A stretch of 64,000 nt of DNA, taken from contig JALXAM010000023.1 in assembly GCA_026992075.1 (NCBI GenBank), forward strand, positions 1 through 64,000, written 5' to 3'. Source of the stretch: Sedimenticola sp. (lineage in GTDB: Bacteria > Pseudomonadota > Gammaproteobacteria > Chromatiales > Chromatiaceae). The notes below the pieces were generated by a model. That model worked only from the letters and a program-made list of their open reading frames with translations, did no database searches and was not told where the DNA came from. Positions 28,039-41,069 of this stretch are shown one piece after another. The position numbers and the translations under genes were made by a program. The first letter of the stretch is position 1, and each line of letters opens with the position of its first letter.

Positions 28039-30417
28039 ATGCAATTCAGTGAAGCCTGGCTACGTGACTGGGTCGATCCCGGGGTGAGCACCGGGGAGCT
28101 AACCGATGCCCTGAGCATGGCCGGCCTGGAGGTGGACAGCGTGGAGCCCGCCGCGCCCGAATTCAGCGGCGTGGTGGTGGGCGAGGTGCTGGCATGCGAG
28201 CGCCATCCCGATGCCGACAAGCTTTCGGTGTGCCGGGTGAGCCTGGGCGAGGGCGAGCCGGTACAGATCGTCTGCGGCGCCAAGAACGTGGCCGGTGGCA
28301 TGAAGGTGCCGGTGGCCAAGGTGGGCGCGGTACTGCCCGGCGGCTTCAAGATCAAGAAAGCGAAACTGCGCGGCGTGGAGTCCTTCGGCATGATCTGCTC
28401 CGCGGCGGAGCTGGGGCTGGAGGAGAGCTCCGAGGGCATCATGCCGCTGCCTGCCGATGCGCCGGTGGGAGAGGATTTCCGCCGTTATCTGCAGCTCGAC
28501 GATCACATCATCGACGTCGATCTCACCCCCAACCGGGGCGATTGTCTGAGCCTTGCCGGTATCGCCCGGGAGGTGGGGGTGATCTTCCGCCAGCCGGTGA
28601 CCCAGTGGGAGATCCGTTCTGTACCGGCGGCCAGCGATCGTGTCCTGACGGTGTCGCTGGAGGCGCCGGAAGCCTGTCCCCGGTATGCCTGCCGCGTGGT
28701 GGAAGGGATCGACCCAGACGCCGAGACCCCTTTATGGATGCGTGAACGGCTGCGCCGGGGGGGTGTCCGTCCCATCCATCCGGTGGTGGATGTCACCAAT
28801 TTCGTCATGCTGGAGCTGGGCCAGCCCATGCACGGGTTCGACCTGGAGAAGCTACAGGGTGGCATTCACGTGCGCATGGCGATGCCGGGAGAAAAGCTGG
28901 TTCTGCTGGACGGCAACGAGGTGGTACTGAGGGAGGAGGACCTGGTCATCGCCGACGATGAGGGGCCGCTGGCTCTGGCCGGCATCATGGGAGGCGAGCC
29001 CTCGGCGGTCTCCGGAAACACGCGCGACATTCTGTTCGAGGCGGCTTTCTTCCGTCCCACGGCGATTATCGGCAAGGCGCGGGCACACGGCTTGCGTACC
29101 GATTCGTCCCACCGTTTCGAGCGCGGGGTGGACCCACAGTTGGCAGTCACGGCGTTGGAACGGGCCACCGAGCTGTTGCTCTCCATCGCCGGAGGCAAAG
29201 CGGGACCGGTGGTGGACAAGGTGATCGAGGAGGAGATGCCGGTTCCGCCCCAAGTGACCCTGCGACGGGAAAGGGTGGAGCGCCTGCTGGGCATCTCCAT
29301 TCCGGACGAGGAGATCGAAGAGATCCTTCTTCGGCTGGGCATGCGCCTGGAAGAGACGGGTTGGGGCTGGCAGGTGACCCCGCCCAGCGCCCGTTTCGAC
29401 ATCTCCATCGAAGCGGATCTGGTGGAAGAGGTGGGGCGCATCCACGGCTACGGAAACATTCCGGAGAATCTCTCCTCGGCGCCGGTGAGCATCCAGGGGC
29501 GGCCGGAAGGAGCTCTGCGGCTGGAACGGGTGAAGCAGTATCTGGTGGACCTTTCATTCCAGGAGGTGATCACCTACAGCTTCATTGCGCCGCAGATGGC
29601 GAGCCTGGTGACGCCCGGCACCAAGCCCATCCGCCTGGCCAACCCCATCTCCGAGGAGATGTCGGTGATGCGGGCGAGCCTCTGGCCCGGGCTGCTCACC
29701 ACTCTCCAGTACAACCTGGCACGGCAGCAGGAGCGGGTGCGGCTGTTCGAAACCGGTCAGATCTTCCTGGAACAGGGCGATGAGATCCTGCAGCCGGAGA
29801 TGCTGGGAGGGCTGTTATACGGCGGGCATGTGCCGGAGCAGTGGTGCGAGAAACCTCGCAAGGTGGATTTCTACGACCTCAAGGGGGTGGTGGAGTCGCT
29901 GCTGGCACTGGTGGATGTCCCTGAAGTCTTCGAGTTTCGTCCGGTGGAAGATCCTGCCCTACATCCGGGGCAGTCGGCGGTGGTGTTGCGGCAGGGCACC
30001 GAGGTGGGGCGCCTCGGCCTGCTTCACCCGGCCCTGCAGCGGGAGCTGGAGCTGCCCGGGGACGTCTATCTTTTCCAGCTGGAGTTGGCGGCGCTGCAGA
30101 ACGGCAGGGTTCCTGCTTTCGAACCGGTGTCACGTTATCCGGCCATTCGGCGGGATCTGGCGATGTTGCTCCCCCGGGAGGTGACCTGGGCAGAGGTGGA
30201 GCGTTGCGCCCGGGATGCGGCACCGGAAATTGTGCGGGACATCCGGGTATTTGACGTCTATACTGGGGAAAATATAGACGCAAGTCTAAAAAGCCTTGCT
30301 TTGAGCTTGATTCTACAGGATTATTCGCACACGCTTACCGATCAAGAGGTGGATCGGGCGGTGGCGGCGGTGCGCGAGGCGCTGGAGGCCGCATTGTCAG
30401 CCAAGTTACGGGATTGA
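28039..30417 (+). CDS. pheT: Phenylalanyl-tRNA synthetase beta subunit
   Basis: A 792-residue non-catalytic and editing subunit. [21 protein letters not shown] starts it, and a tRNA-binding domain follows near residues 40-150 ([19 protein letters not shown]). The B3/B4 editing region includes [18 protein letters not shown] and [15 protein letters not shown]. The B5 domain and the class II-like core follow, then the C-terminal FDX-ACB domain ([20 protein letters not shown]). It ends 8 bp before ihfA, the usual gammaproteobacterial order. Confidence 0.98.
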   Translation: MQFSEAWLRDWVDPGVSTGELTDALSMAGLEVDSVEPAAPEFSGVVVGEVLACERHPDADKLSVCRVSLGEGEPVQIVCGAKNVAGGMKVPVAKVGAVLPGGFKIKKAKLRGVESFGMICSAAELGLEESSEGIMPLPADAPVGEDFRRYLQLDDHIIDVDLTPNRGDCLSLAGIAREVGVIFRQPVTQWEIRSVPAASDRVLTVSLEAPEACPRYACRVVEGIDPDAETPLWMRERLRRGGVRPIHPVVDVTNFVMLELGQPMHGFDLEKLQGGIHVRMAMPGEKLVLLDGNEVVLREEDLVIADDEGPLALAGIMGGEPSAVSGNTRDILFEAAFFRPTAIIGKARAHGLRTDSSHRFERGVDPQLAVTALERATELLLSIAGGKAGPVVDKVIEEEMPVPPQVTLRRERVERLLGISIPDEEIEEILLRLGMRLEETGWGWQVTPPSARFDISIEADLVEEVGRIHGYGNIPENLSSAPVSIQGRPEGALRLERVKQYLVDLSFQEVITYSFIAPQMASLVTPGTKPIRLANPISEEMSVMRASLWPGLLTTLQYNLARQQERVRLFETGQIFLEQGDEILQPEMLGGLLYGGHVPEQWCEKPRKVDFYDLKGVVESLLALVDVPEVFEFRPVEDPALHPGQSAVVLRQGTEVGRLGLLHPALQRELELPGDVYLFQLELAALQNGRVPAFEPVSRYPAIRRDLAMLLPREVTWAEVERCARDAAPEIVRDIRVFDVYTGENIDASLKSLALSLILQDYSHTLTDQEVDRAVAAVREALEAALSAKLRD

Positions 30418-30425
30418 ATGAAGAG

Positions 30426-30734
30426 ATGTCGTTGACCAAGGCGAAGATGGCAGAGGCGCTGTTCGAAGAGCTCGGCCTCAACAAGCGGGAGGCAAAGGAG
30501 CTGGTGGAACTCTTCTTCGAAGAGATACGGGCGGCGCTGGAGAATGGTCAGCAGGTGAAACTTTCCGGCTTCGGAAATTTCGACCTGCGGGAAAAGAATG
30601 CGCGTCCGGGCAGGAACCCGAAAACAGGTGAAGAAATACTCGTAAGTGCTAGAAGGGTAGTCACTTTTCGGCCAGGGCAAAAACTGAAAGCAAGGGTGGA
30701 AACCTATGCTGGACCCGAACAGCAGCAGCGTTGA
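30426..30734 (+). CDS. ihfA: Integration host factor alpha subunit
   Basis: A 102-residue DNA-bending protein of the HU/IHF family. [38 protein letters not shown] and the DNA-intercalating arm [10 protein letters not shown] identify the alpha subunit. The ATG at 30426 aligns with known starts; an in-frame TTG at 30414 is possible. It overlaps the MerR gene that follows by 29 bases. IHF often assists sigma-54 activators such as the one at 564. Confidence 0.96.
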   Translation: MSLTKAKMAEALFEELGLNKREAKELVELFFEEIRAALENGQQVKLSGFGNFDLREKNARPGRNPKTGEEILVSARRVVTFRPGQKLKARVETYAGPEQQQR

Positions 30735-31062
30735 ACTGCCTCCCATACCGGGCAAGCGCTATTTCACCATCGGAGAGGTGAGCGAACTCTGCCAGGTCAA
30801 ACCCCATGTGCTGCGCTATTGGGAGCAGGAGTTTCCCCAGTTGAAGCCGGTGAAGCGGAGAGGCAACCGCCGCTATTACCAGCGTCATGACGTGATCATG
30901 ATCCGCCAGATCCGTAATCTGCTGTACGAGCAGGGGTTCACCATCAACGGCGCCCGTCAGAAGCTGGAAGGCGAGGATGCGCAACAGGACAAGAGCCAGA
31001 GCCATCAGATCATCCGTCAGCTGCTGGCTGAGTTGGAAGAGGTGGCGCGCATCCTGCGGTGA
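30706..31062 (+). CDS. MerR-family transcriptional regulator
   Basis: A 118-residue protein with one winged helix-turn-helix: [22 protein letters not shown], then [22 protein letters not shown] short C-terminal coiled helix ([20 protein letters not shown]) should dimerise it. There is no cysteine-rich metal-sensing loop. A gene of this type directly after ihfA is a conserved gammaproteobacterial neighbourhood of unknown function. Confidence 0.92.
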   Translation: MLDPNSSSVELPPIPGKRYFTIGEVSELCQVKPHVLRYWEQEFPQLKPVKRRGNRRYYQRHDVIMIRQIRNLLYEQGFTINGARQKLEGEDAQQDKSQSHQIIRQLLAELEEVARILR

Positions 31063-31074
31063 ACCGTTGGCAGA

Positions 31075-31103
31075 TTGACAACTTCTCCGCTTCCGCCTAA
31101 CAT
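31075..31103 (+). promoter_or_regulatory. Promoter of tRNA-Pro
   Basis: Consensus TTGACA (31075-31080), 17 nt, TAACAT (31098-31103), placing the start a few bases before the tRNA at 31116. The GC-rich bases after the -10 could act as a stringent discriminator. Confidence 0.85.
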
Positions 31104-31115
31104 TCCGGCTCCGTT

Positions 31116-31192
31116 CGGAGCGTAGCGCAGCTTGGTAGCGCACCACAATGGGGTTGTGGGGGTCGGAGGTTCGAATCCTCTCGCTCCGACCA
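31116..31192 (+). tRNA. tRNA-Pro (anticodon GGG)
   Basis: A complete cloverleaf: acceptor CGGAGCG / CGCTCCG, D-arm AGCGCAGCTTGGTAGCGC, anticodon stem CCACA / TGTGG with loop ATGGGGT, T-loop GTTCGAATC, and encoded CCA. The GGG anticodon reads CCC and CCU. Confidence 0.96.
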
Positions 31193-31202
31193 ACAAAAAC
31201 CA

Positions 31203-31236
31203 AAGGCCCGTCGGTCAATGCCGCCGGGCCTTTTTT
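31203..31236 (+). terminator. Intrinsic terminator of tRNA-Pro
   Basis: Stem AAGGCCCG / CGGGCCTT with an inner CGG / CCG, followed by T residues, starting 10 bases after the tRNA. Confidence 0.85.
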
Positions 31237-31323
31237 ATTATCCCGTGCTCGCCCAGGGTTCGTCTGGCCCAATACTCTGGGCTATGATCCGGCTTGGCGA
31301 TGACTCACTAGGAGATTGGAAAA

Positions 31324-32235
31324 ATGGCTGCAGAAACGGCACGACAGGCATCGGAAGCTGCATCGCAACCGGTGGACGTGGTGGCTCAGGTGTCGGAGCT
31401 GATGGACCCGGACAAGTCCGCCCAGCTGATGGTGCAGGCCAAGGAGCTGGCGTTGCATTATGGCCCTAAGGTACTTGCGGCCATCGCCATCTTCTATGTA
31501 GGCAAATGGCTCTCCAAGTGGGCCAGGGGCCTCACCGTGCGCATGATGAAGAAGGCGGACATGGACCCCATGATCATCAGCTTCGTCAGCAGCATGGTCT
31601 ATATCGGCCTGATGGTCTTCGTGGCGCTTGCCGCCCTGGGGCAACTGGGCATTCAGACCACCTCCTTCATTGCGGTGTTGGGTGCCGCCGGCCTGGCGGT
31701 GGGCCTGGCCCTGCAGGGATCCCTGGCCAATTTCGCGGCCGGTTTCCTGCTCATCATCTTCCGCCCCTTCAAGGTGGGGGACGTGATCGAGGCGGCCGGC
31801 GTCACCGGAAAGGTGGAATCGATCCAGATCTTCACCACCACGCTGCTCACCCCGGACAACAAGACCATCATCGTGCCCAATGCCAAGCTGGGCAATGACA
31901 ACATCATCAACTACTCCACCCAAGAGACGCGGCGGGTGGACATCACCGTGGGCGTGGCCTACGACTCCGACCTCAAGAAAGTGCGGGAGGTGCTGGAAAG
32001 GATCGTGCGCGAGGACAGCCGTATCCTCGAGGATCCGGCGCCCTTGGTGGTGGTGGGCGAGCTGGCGGACAGCAGCATCAACTTTTTCGTGCGTGTCTGG
32101 GTGAAGAGCGCCGACTATTGGAGCGTCTTCTTCGATGCCAACGAGACCATCAAGAACCGGCTGGACGAAGCGGGCATCGAGATTCCCTATCCCACCATGG
32201 ACGTGAACCTGCGCAAGGTCGAACAGCCGGCCTGA
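31324..32235 (+). CDS. Small-conductance mechanosensitive channel, MscS family
   Basis: A 303-residue inner-membrane channel that opens on membrane tension to release solutes during hypo-osmotic shock. Three membrane helices lie in about residues 45-160. The pore helix TM3 is the Gly/Ala-rich GAAGLAVGLALQGSLANFAAG, followed by the beta domain (RPFKVGDVIEAAGVTGKVE and VPNAKLGNDNIINYS). The C-terminal alpha-beta domain ends in PYPTMDVNL. The N-terminus has an extra 40-residue polar segment compared with E. coli MscS. It lies 18 bp before the cardiolipin synthase, suggesting a membrane-stress operon. Confidence 0.93.
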   Translation: MAAETARQASEAASQPVDVVAQVSELMDPDKSAQLMVQAKELALHYGPKVLAAIAIFYVGKWLSKWARGLTVRMMKKADMDPMIISFVSSMVYIGLMVFVALAALGQLGIQTTSFIAVLGAAGLAVGLALQGSLANFAAGFLLIIFRPFKVGDVIEAAGVTGKVESIQIFTTTLLTPDNKTIIVPNAKLGNDNIINYSTQETRRVDITVGVAYDSDLKKVREVLERIVREDSRILEDPAPLVVVGELADSSINFFVRVWVKSADYWSVFFDANETIKNRLDEAGIEIPYPTMDVNLRKVEQPA

Positions 32236-32253
32236 CGCAAGCGGCATTGGAAC

Positions 32254-33675
32254 ATGCTCACCATCCTCCTCCTGCTGTTTCAGGCGGTGGGGTTCCTGAG
32301 CTCCATCCACGCCATCCTCAACACCCGTACTGCCCAGGGAGCCATCGCCTGGGTGGTGAGCCTGAACACTCTGCCGGTGCTCACGGTCCCCATCTACTGG
32401 GTGTTCGGGCGCAGCAGGTTCGAGGGCTACGTCAATGCCCTCAAAGATCATGATCTGTTGATGGCGGGAGAGAGGGAGGCGGCCCACCGCTCTTTTCAGA
32501 AATTCGTTCTGGAGGAGCCGGACCATTTCCCCGAGTATCGGGCCATCTGCAAGCTGTCCCTCTCTCCTTTTCTGCGGGGAAACCGGGTACACCTGCTGGT
32601 GGATGGACGGGCCACCTATGATGACCTGGAAGCAGGCATCCGCCGCGCCGAGTCCTATGTGCTTTTCCAGTTCTACATTCTGCGTGCGGATCGTAGTGGC
32701 ACCCGCTTCATGGATCTGTTGGCGGAAAAGGTGAGCCAGGGGGTGTCGGTCCACGTACTCTATGATGAAATCGGCAGCCACCAGCTTCCCTCTGCCTGGT
32801 TGGAACGATATCGGGAAAAGGGAATCCGGGTCATCCCTTTCAATACCACCCGCGGACCACGCAACCGCTTCCAGCTCAACTTTCGCAATCATCGGAAGAT
32901 CGTGGTGGTGGATGGCCGCGAGGCCTGGATTGGTGGATTGAACATCGGCGACGAATACCTGGGTGCGGATCGCAGGCTTTCACCCTGGCGGGATACCCAC
33001 CTGCGCGTGGAGGGACCGGCGGCGCTGGTGGCGCAGTCCATCTTCTGGTCTGACTGGTACTGGGCCGACCAGGCGCTGTTGCGCCATTTGAGCTGGCAAC
33101 CCCAAGAGGCGGGTGGCGAGGATGGAGGGCAGGATATCCTGGTTTTGGGATCGGGCCCTGCGGACGAGCTGGAGACCGCCAGCCTGTTCTTCACCACGCT
33201 GATCAATTCAGCGAGAAAGCGGATCTGGATCGCCACCCCCTACTTCGTTCCCGACGAGGCCACCCAGGTGGCTTTGTCGCTGGCCCTGTTGCGAGGGGTG
33301 GAGGTGCGCATACTGGTGCCCAGGCGCAACGACAACTGGTTCGTCCATCACGCCGCTTTGGTCTACCTTTCCCGGTTCTCCACCATGGGGGCCATGGTGC
33401 ACTATTATGAGGAGGGATTCATGCACCAAAAGGTGGTGCTGGTAGATGATCAGGTCGCCTTGGTGGGCACGGTGAATTTCGACAACCGTTCCTTCCGTCT
33501 CAATTTCGAGGTGACTGGAGCAGTGGCCGACAGGAAGTTCGCGACCGAGGTGGAGCAGATGCTGCGGCGCGACCTGGCCCGATCCACCCAGATGGGACGC
33601 TTCGAGCTGAGCAGGGCCCCTTTCATGCAACGACTCAAGGCCCGTGCCTGCGCGCTGCTGGCGCCAGTATTGTGA
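32254..33675 (+). CDS. Cardiolipin synthase (ClsA type)
   Basis: A 473-residue phospholipase D superfamily enzyme that joins phosphatidylglycerols to cardiolipin. Two N-terminal membrane helices (MLTILLLLFQAVGFLSS and WVVSLNTLPVLTVPIYWVFG) anchor it. The two HKD motifs are NHRKIVVVDGREAWIGG (His near 213) and MHQKVVLVDDQVALVGT (His near 391). The length is close to E. coli ClsA. The GTG of the next gene overlaps its stop codon. A second PLD gene follows, so two cardiolipin routes may coexist. Confidence 0.93.
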   Translation: MLTILLLLFQAVGFLSSIHAILNTRTAQGAIAWVVSLNTLPVLTVPIYWVFGRSRFEGYVNALKDHDLLMAGEREAAHRSFQKFVLEEPDHFPEYRAICKLSLSPFLRGNRVHLLVDGRATYDDLEAGIRRAESYVLFQFYILRADRSGTRFMDLLAEKVSQGVSVHVLYDEIGSHQLPSAWLERYREKGIRVIPFNTTRGPRNRFQLNFRNHRKIVVVDGREAWIGGLNIGDEYLGADRRLSPWRDTHLRVEGPAALVAQSIFWSDWYWADQALLRHLSWQPQEAGGEDGGQDILVLGSGPADELETASLFFTTLINSARKRIWIATPYFVPDEATQVALSLALLRGVEVRILVPRRNDNWFVHHAALVYLSRFSTMGAMVHYYEEGFMHQKVVLVDDQVALVGTVNFDNRSFRLNFEVTGAVADRKFATEVEQMLRRDLARSTQMGRFELSRAPFMQRLKARACALLAPVL

Positions 33676-35234
33676 GCAGGCTCATCCAGTCCACCGGCTT
33701 CCTTGCGTTGCTGCTTCTGGGCGGCTGCGCCCGCTTGCCACAACAGCTGGATCTTCCGCCCACCACCGCGTTCGAAGCGGTGGAGGACACTCCGCTCGGA
33801 AGAGCCTGGCGCAGTGATCCTCATAGCCGTCAGGGGTTGTCCTCTTTCCACCTGCTGGGTAACGGCCTGGATGCCTTCGTGGCTCGTGCCGTCCTGGCGC
33901 AGGTGGCCGCCCGCAGCATCGACCTGCAGTACTACATGATCCACGACGATCATGTGGGTACGCTATTGATGGAAAAGGTGCTGGAGGCCGCCGATCGGGG
34001 CGTACGGGTGCGCATTCTTCTGGATGATATCGACGAGGGGCACCGTGATTTCAAGCTGGTGGCCTTCGACCGGCATCCGAATATCGAGGTGCGCATCTTC
34101 AACCCCTTCGGGCGCAATGTCTCCCGCCTCTGGCAGTATATCTCCGGCTTTGGGCGGCAGACGCGAAGGGCCCACAACAAGTCCTTCACGGTGGACAACA
34201 TGGCCACCATCCTGGGTGGCCGTAACATTGGTGACGAGTATTTCGAGCGGGACCCTGAGCTGGCGTTCCAGGATCTGGACGTGCTGGGCATCGGTCCGGT
34301 GGCCAAGGAGGTCTCCCGTTCTTTCGATCTGTACTGGAACCATCCTTTGAGTTATCCAGCGCGTAGCCTGGCCATCAGGCTGCCCACGGAGGCCGATTAC
34401 GTCCGGCTGCGCAAGCAGTTCGAGAAAAGGGCAAGCCAGTATCGCCGCTCCCCCTATGTGGAGCGGTTACGCAATTCGGTTCTGGCCCGGAAGCTGCGAG
34501 CCGGACAGGTGGATTACACCTGGACCCGGGCCGAGGTCTTTGCGGATCCGCCGGACAAGCTCCTTCAACCGACCAGTCAGGCCGATTCCCGCATGATGCG
34601 GCAGCTGCTGCCTCACCTGGAGTCGGCGCAGCGGGAACTCGTCGTCATCTCCCCCTATTTCGTACCGGGCAAGGAGGGGGTGGCCTTTTTCCGCAAGTTG
34701 CGCAACCGTGGGGTCCGGGTGCGCGTCCTTACCAACTCCCTGGCCTCCACCGATGTCAGCCTGGTCCATGCCGGATATATCCGCTATCGCAAGGCCTTGC
34801 TGCGCATGGGGGTAGAGCTTTGGGAACTGAACCGGATCACCACTCCAGAGGAGCGCAAGGAGATGAGCGAGGGATACGTTGGGAAATCCCGCTCCAGCCT
34901 CCATGCCAAGGCATTCGTGGTGGACCGTGATGCGCTCTTCATCGGTTCGCTGAATCTGGATCCTCGTTCTGTGGTACAGAACACCGAAATCGGGGTGTGG
35001 ATCGAGTCTCCCGAACTGGCCGGGGGGGTGGCGGAGGAGTTTCAGCGGCGGATTGCCCGGGAGGCTTTCCGCTTGGAGCTGGTGAAGGATCCGAAAACGG
35101 GGCAGGAAAGGATCCTCTGGCATGGCTGGGAAAATGGCCGGGAGGTCACTTTCGACCAGGAGCCACATGCCGGTTTCTGGCGTCGCTTGGGGGTTTTCCT
35201 GGTGCGGTGGCTGCCCATCGAGTCCCAGATCTGA
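33672..35234 (+). CDS. PLD-family lipoprotein, ClsC (YmdC)-like cardiolipin synthase
   Basis: A 520-residue protein with a lipobox (LALLLLGGC, lipidated Cys19). It has the two HKD motifs RAHNKSFTVDNMATILGG (His near 168) and LHAKAFVVDRDALFIGS (His near 411). E. coli ClsC makes cardiolipin from phosphatidylglycerol and phosphatidylethanolamine with helper YmdB, and this protein resembles it. The GTG start at 33672 overlaps the ClsA stop. Lipidation and the absence of other membrane helices suggest a periplasmic face, unlike ClsA. No YmdB gene is present. Confidence 0.85.
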   Translation: MSRLIQSTGFLALLLLGGCARLPQQLDLPPTTAFEAVEDTPLGRAWRSDPHSRQGLSSFHLLGNGLDAFVARAVLAQVAARSIDLQYYMIHDDHVGTLLMEKVLEAADRGVRVRILLDDIDEGHRDFKLVAFDRHPNIEVRIFNPFGRNVSRLWQYISGFGRQTRRAHNKSFTVDNMATILGGRNIGDEYFERDPELAFQDLDVLGIGPVAKEVSRSFDLYWNHPLSYPARSLAIRLPTEADYVRLRKQFEKRASQYRRSPYVERLRNSVLARKLRAGQVDYTWTRAEVFADPPDKLLQPTSQADSRMMRQLLPHLESAQRELVVISPYFVPGKEGVAFFRKLRNRGVRVRVLTNSLASTDVSLVHAGYIRYRKALLRMGVELWELNRITTPEERKEMSEGYVGKSRSSLHAKAFVVDRDALFIGSLNLDPRSVVQNTEIGVWIESPELAGGVAEEFQRRIAREAFRLELVKDPKTGQERILWHGWENGREVTFDQEPHAGFWRRLGVFLVRWLPIESQI

Positions 35235-35295
35235 AAAAGAACCCGCGCTGCATGGGATGCAGGGTGGGTTCCATGCTTTCCGACTTTCGTTGCCC

Positions 35296-35355
35296 GTAGG
35301 TCGGGCTTCAGTCCGACATCCAACTTACATGTCGTCGGGTTGAAGCCCGATCTAA
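35296..35355. repeat. Inverted pair of REP-like palindromes after the ClsC-like gene
   Basis: Copies at 35296-35317 (GTCGGGCTTCAGTCCGAC) and 35334-35355 (GTCGGGTTGAAGCCCGAT) in opposite orientation. The following bases, CCGTGCCTCTGTGGTGAA, match the flank near the pheS-pheT gap. They fill most of the 172-bp gap between convergent genes. Confidence 0.8.
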
Positions 35356-35406
35356 CAGTGGGTTCCCCGTGCCTCTGTGGTGAATTTTCACACGGCAGCG
35401 GACGGG

Positions 35407-35871
35407 TCAGTGGACATGGCCGTGGGCCAGCTCCTCCTGGGAGGCCTCCCGCACCGAGTCCACGGTGACGTCGAAGTGCAGTACCTGGCCGGCCAGCGGG
35501 TGGTTGGCGTCGATCACCACGGTGTCGTCGTTCACCTCGCGCACGGTGACGTGGTGCACGTTGCCGTTGCCGTCGTCGGCCTGCAGGGTCATGCCGGGAG
35601 TCAGGTTGTCGATGCCGGCCACGGCGCTGCGGGGGATGGTCTGGATCATTTCGGGGTTGATCTCGCCATAGGCGTCCTCCGGCTGGATGGTCACCTGTAG
35701 GCTGTCACCTGCTGCCTTGCCCTCCAGTGCCTGCTCCAGGCCGGGGATGATGCCGTGGTGGCCGTGCAGGTAGCTCAGGGGAGGGTGCCCTTCCGAGGAG
35801 TCGATCACCTCGCCCGCGTCGTTGGTCAGCTTGTAATGGATGGAAACGACGCGATCTTTTTCGATGTTCAT
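35407..35871 (-). CDS. slyD: FKBP-type peptidyl-prolyl isomerase, SlyD type
   Basis: A 154-residue cytoplasmic prolyl isomerase / chaperone. MNIEKDRVVSIHYKLTNDAG, PLSYLHGHHGIIPGLEQALEG and the insert-in-flap domain (VTIQPEDAYGEINPEMIQ) identify it, and DANHPLAGQVLHFDVTV closes the FKBP fold. The long His/Cys-rich nickel tail of E. coli SlyD is reduced to AHGHVH, so nickel delivery may be weaker. I chose the ATG at 35871; the frame extends upstream without homology. Confidence 0.93.
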   Translation of the reverse strand: MNIEKDRVVSIHYKLTNDAGEVIDSSEGHPPLSYLHGHHGIIPGLEQALEGKAAGDSLQVTIQPEDAYGEINPEMIQTIPRSAVAGIDNLTPGMTLQADDGNGNVHHVTVREVNDDTVVIDANHPLAGQVLHFDVTVDSVREASQEELAHGHVH

Positions 35872-35966
35872 GCTCTGTTCCTGTATTGCGGTTACAAAAA
35901 AGCACGAGCAGCAGTTGCTCGTGCAGTCACATGATACAGCATTGGGGAAAACGATGTTCGTTGGTG

Positions 35967-36016
35967 CCCTCACCCCTAACCCTCTCCCGCGAGCGGGAGA
36001 GGGTTAGGGGTGAGGG
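35967..36016. repeat. 50-bp near-perfect palindrome at the 3' end of purB
   Basis: Two 24-bp arms (CCCTCACCCCTAACCCTCTC.. and its complement) are separated by two bases. It can form a very stable hairpin on either strand and lies between slyD and the purB stop codon. A related palindrome lies on the other side of purB at 37411-37494. Confidence 0.85.
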
Positions 36017-36018
36017 GA

Positions 36019-38689
<2,671 letters not shown>

Positions 38690-38771
38690 GTCTGACTGTT
38701 GTCCTGTTGTTGTCCATGCTTCTCGGGAGGGTTGCTATCATAGCCCAAGCCACCCGAGGTAAAAATCCCCA

Positions 38772-40772
38772 GTGTCCAGAGAATTCCAGCTCGTATCCGA
38801 CTTCCAGCCCAGCGGCGATCAGCCCACCGCCATCGCCTCGCTGGTGGAGGGGCTGCGCGCCGGCGAGGCGGGCATGACCCTGCTCGGCGTCACCGGCTCG
38901 GGCAAGACCTTCACCATTGCTAACGTCATCGCCGAGCTGCAGCGGCCCACCCTGGTGCTGGCGCCCAACAAGACCCTGGCGGCCCAGCTCTACGGTGAGT
39001 TCCGCGAGTTCTTCCCACGCAACGCGGTGGAGTATTTCGTCTCCTACTACGACTACTACCAGCCCGAGGCCTATGTGCCCGCCACCGACACCTTCATCGA
39101 GAAGGACGCCTCCATCAACGAGCACGTGGAGCAGATGCGCCTGTCGGCCACCAAGGCGATCCTGGAGCGCCACGACACCATCATCGTGGCCACCGTCTCC
39201 TCCATCTACGGCCTGGGCGATCCCCGCCAGTACATGGCCATGCTGCTCCACCTGGTGCGCGGCGACACCATGGACCAGCGTGCCATCCTGCGCCGCCTGG
39301 CGGAGATGCAGTACAAGCGCAACGACCTGGAGCTGGCGCGCGGCACCTACCGGGTGCGTGGTGACGTCATCGACATCCACCCGGCCGAATCGGACGACGA
39401 GGCGGTGCGGGTGGAGCTGTTCGACGACGAGATCGAGTCCATCGCCCTGTTCGACCCCCTCACCGGGGAGGTGCTGCGGCGGGTGCCGCGCTACACCGTC
39501 TATCCCAAGACCCATTACGTCACCCCCCGCCAGGCCATCCTCGAGGCGGTGGACCGGATCAAGGCGGAGCTGAAGGAGCGGCTGGCGCAACTGCGCGACG
39601 CCAACCGGCTGCTGGAGGCGCAGCGGCTGGAGCAGCGCACCAACTTCGACCTGGAGATGATGCTGGAGCTGGGTTACTGCTCCGGCATCGAGAACTACTC
39701 CCGCTACCTCTCCGGGCGCGCCCCCGGCGAGCCGCCGCCCACGCTGTTCGACTACCTGCCAGACGACGCCCTGCTGGTGGTGGACGAGTCCCACGTCACC
39801 ATCCCCCAGCTCGGCGCCATGTACAAGGGGGACCGCTCGCGCAAGGAGACCCTGGTGGAGTACGGCTTCCGCCTCCCCTCAGCCCTCGACAACCGCCCCC
39901 TGCGCTTCGACGAGTTCGAGGCGCGCGCCCCCCAGACCATCTACGTCTCCGCCACCCCGGCCGAATACGAGATCGCCCACTCGGGCGAGGTGGTGGAGCA
40001 GGTGGTGCGCCCCACCGGCCTGGTGGATCCCGAGGTGGAGGTGCGTCCCGCCAGCACCCAGGTGGACGACCTGCTGTCGGAGATCAACGCCCGCGTGGCC
40101 CAGGGCGACCGGGTGCTGGTGACCACTCTCACCAAGAAAATGGCCGAGGATCTCACCGACTACCTGCTGGAGCACGGCGTGAAGGTACGCTACCTCCACT
40201 CCGACATCGACACCGTGGAGCGGGTGGAGATCATCCGCGACCTGCGGCTGGGCGTCTTCGACGTGCTGGTGGGGATCAACCTGCTGCGCGAGGGGCTGGA
40301 CATGCCCGAGGTCTCCCTGGTGGCCATCCTCGACGCCGACAAGGAGGGCTTTCTGCGCTCCACCCGCTCCCTGATCCAGACCATCGGCCGCGCCGCCCGC
40401 AACGCCCGCGGCAAGGCAATCCTCTACGCCGACACCGTCACCGGCGCCATGCGCCAGGCCATCGACGAGACCGAGCGGCGGCGTGCCAAACAGATCGCCT
40501 GGAACCAGCGCCACGGCATCAGCCCCGAAACCGTGCGCAAGAAGGTAGCCGACATCATGGAAGCGGGCGCGCCCGGCGCCGGCCAGCGGGTGCTTGCCCG
40601 GGTGGCCGAAGAGACAGCCACCTACGGCAACCTCTCACCCCGCGAACTGGCCCAGCGCATCGAGGCCCTGGAGGAGCAGATGTACGAGCACGCCCGCAAT
40701 CTGGAGTTCGAGGAGGCGGCCAGGATCCGGGACCAGATCCGGGAGCTCAAGGAGATGGGGCTGGTGGCCTGA
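38772..40772 (+). CDS. uvrB: Excinuclease ABC subunit B
   Basis: A 666-residue DNA-damage-verification helicase of nucleotide excision repair. Walker [18 protein letters not shown], the beta-hairpin region [25 protein letters not shown]-box [13 protein letters not shown] and helicase motifs V-VI ([31 protein letters not shown]) are all present. A C-terminal UVR motif ([21 protein letters not shown]) binds UvrC. The start is GTG at 38772. I saw no LexA box in the short upstream spacer. Confidence 0.98.
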   Translation: MSREFQLVSDFQPSGDQPTAIASLVEGLRAGEAGMTLLGVTGSGKTFTIANVIAELQRPTLVLAPNKTLAAQLYGEFREFFPRNAVEYFVSYYDYYQPEAYVPATDTFIEKDASINEHVEQMRLSATKAILERHDTIIVATVSSIYGLGDPRQYMAMLLHLVRGDTMDQRAILRRLAEMQYKRNDLELARGTYRVRGDVIDIHPAESDDEAVRVELFDDEIESIALFDPLTGEVLRRVPRYTVYPKTHYVTPRQAILEAVDRIKAELKERLAQLRDANRLLEAQRLEQRTNFDLEMMLELGYCSGIENYSRYLSGRAPGEPPPTLFDYLPDDALLVVDESHVTIPQLGAMYKGDRSRKETLVEYGFRLPSALDNRPLRFDEFEARAPQTIYVSATPAEYEIAHSGEVVEQVVRPTGLVDPEVEVRPASTQVDDLLSEINARVAQGDRVLVTTLTKKMAEDLTDYLLEHGVKVRYLHSDIDTVERVEIIRDLRLGVFDVLVGINLLREGLDMPEVSLVAILDADKEGFLRSTRSLIQTIGRAARNARGKAILYADTVTGAMRQAIDETERRRAKQIAWNQRHGISPETVRKKVADIMEAGAPGAGQRVLARVAEETATYGNLSPRELAQRIEALEEQMYEHARNLEFEEAARIRDQIRELKEMGLVA

Positions 40773-40842
40773 GGTCGCCTGGCGGGCCGGCTGCAGCTCA
40801 ATAGAACCTCCCAGGGGTTTTGTGGATTCTTTCAGGCAGTGG

Positions 40843-40948
40843 GCCCTTTCCGGGGGGATCTCACGGGACGTCCGAGGCCAGGGATGGCCGAGGCCGAGCG
40901 CACAGGGATGTGCTTGTAGCGGTCCCGTCAGATCCCCCCGGAAAGGGC
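40843..40948. repeat. Nested-hairpin element 3 (106 bp) between uvrB and accA
   Basis: Arms of 27 nt (40843-40869 and 40922-40948) are inverted with one mismatch. The 52-nt core has hairpins GGCC-AGGGAT-GGCC and GCAC-AGGGAT-GTGC. On the minus strand the CATCCCTG motifs start at core positions 12 and 36. Total, arm and core lengths equal those of element 1, although the arm sequences are unrelated. It occupies the middle of the 297-bp gap; I see nothing else there. Confidence 0.85.
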
Positions 40949-41069
40949 TTCCTGCCTCCAGGTTCGTACCCGTGGGCAGGGTTGGGCTACAGCCGGCCCG
41001 CCAGGCAATGGCAGCTTCCCCGCCCGATTTTCGGTATCATTTCCCCAGGTTCCAAACCGGGGTGCGCCC

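Noticed and set aside
38690-38771. LexA (SOS) box before uvrB
   Set aside because: No CTG-N10-CAG pattern was found in the 82-bp spacer.
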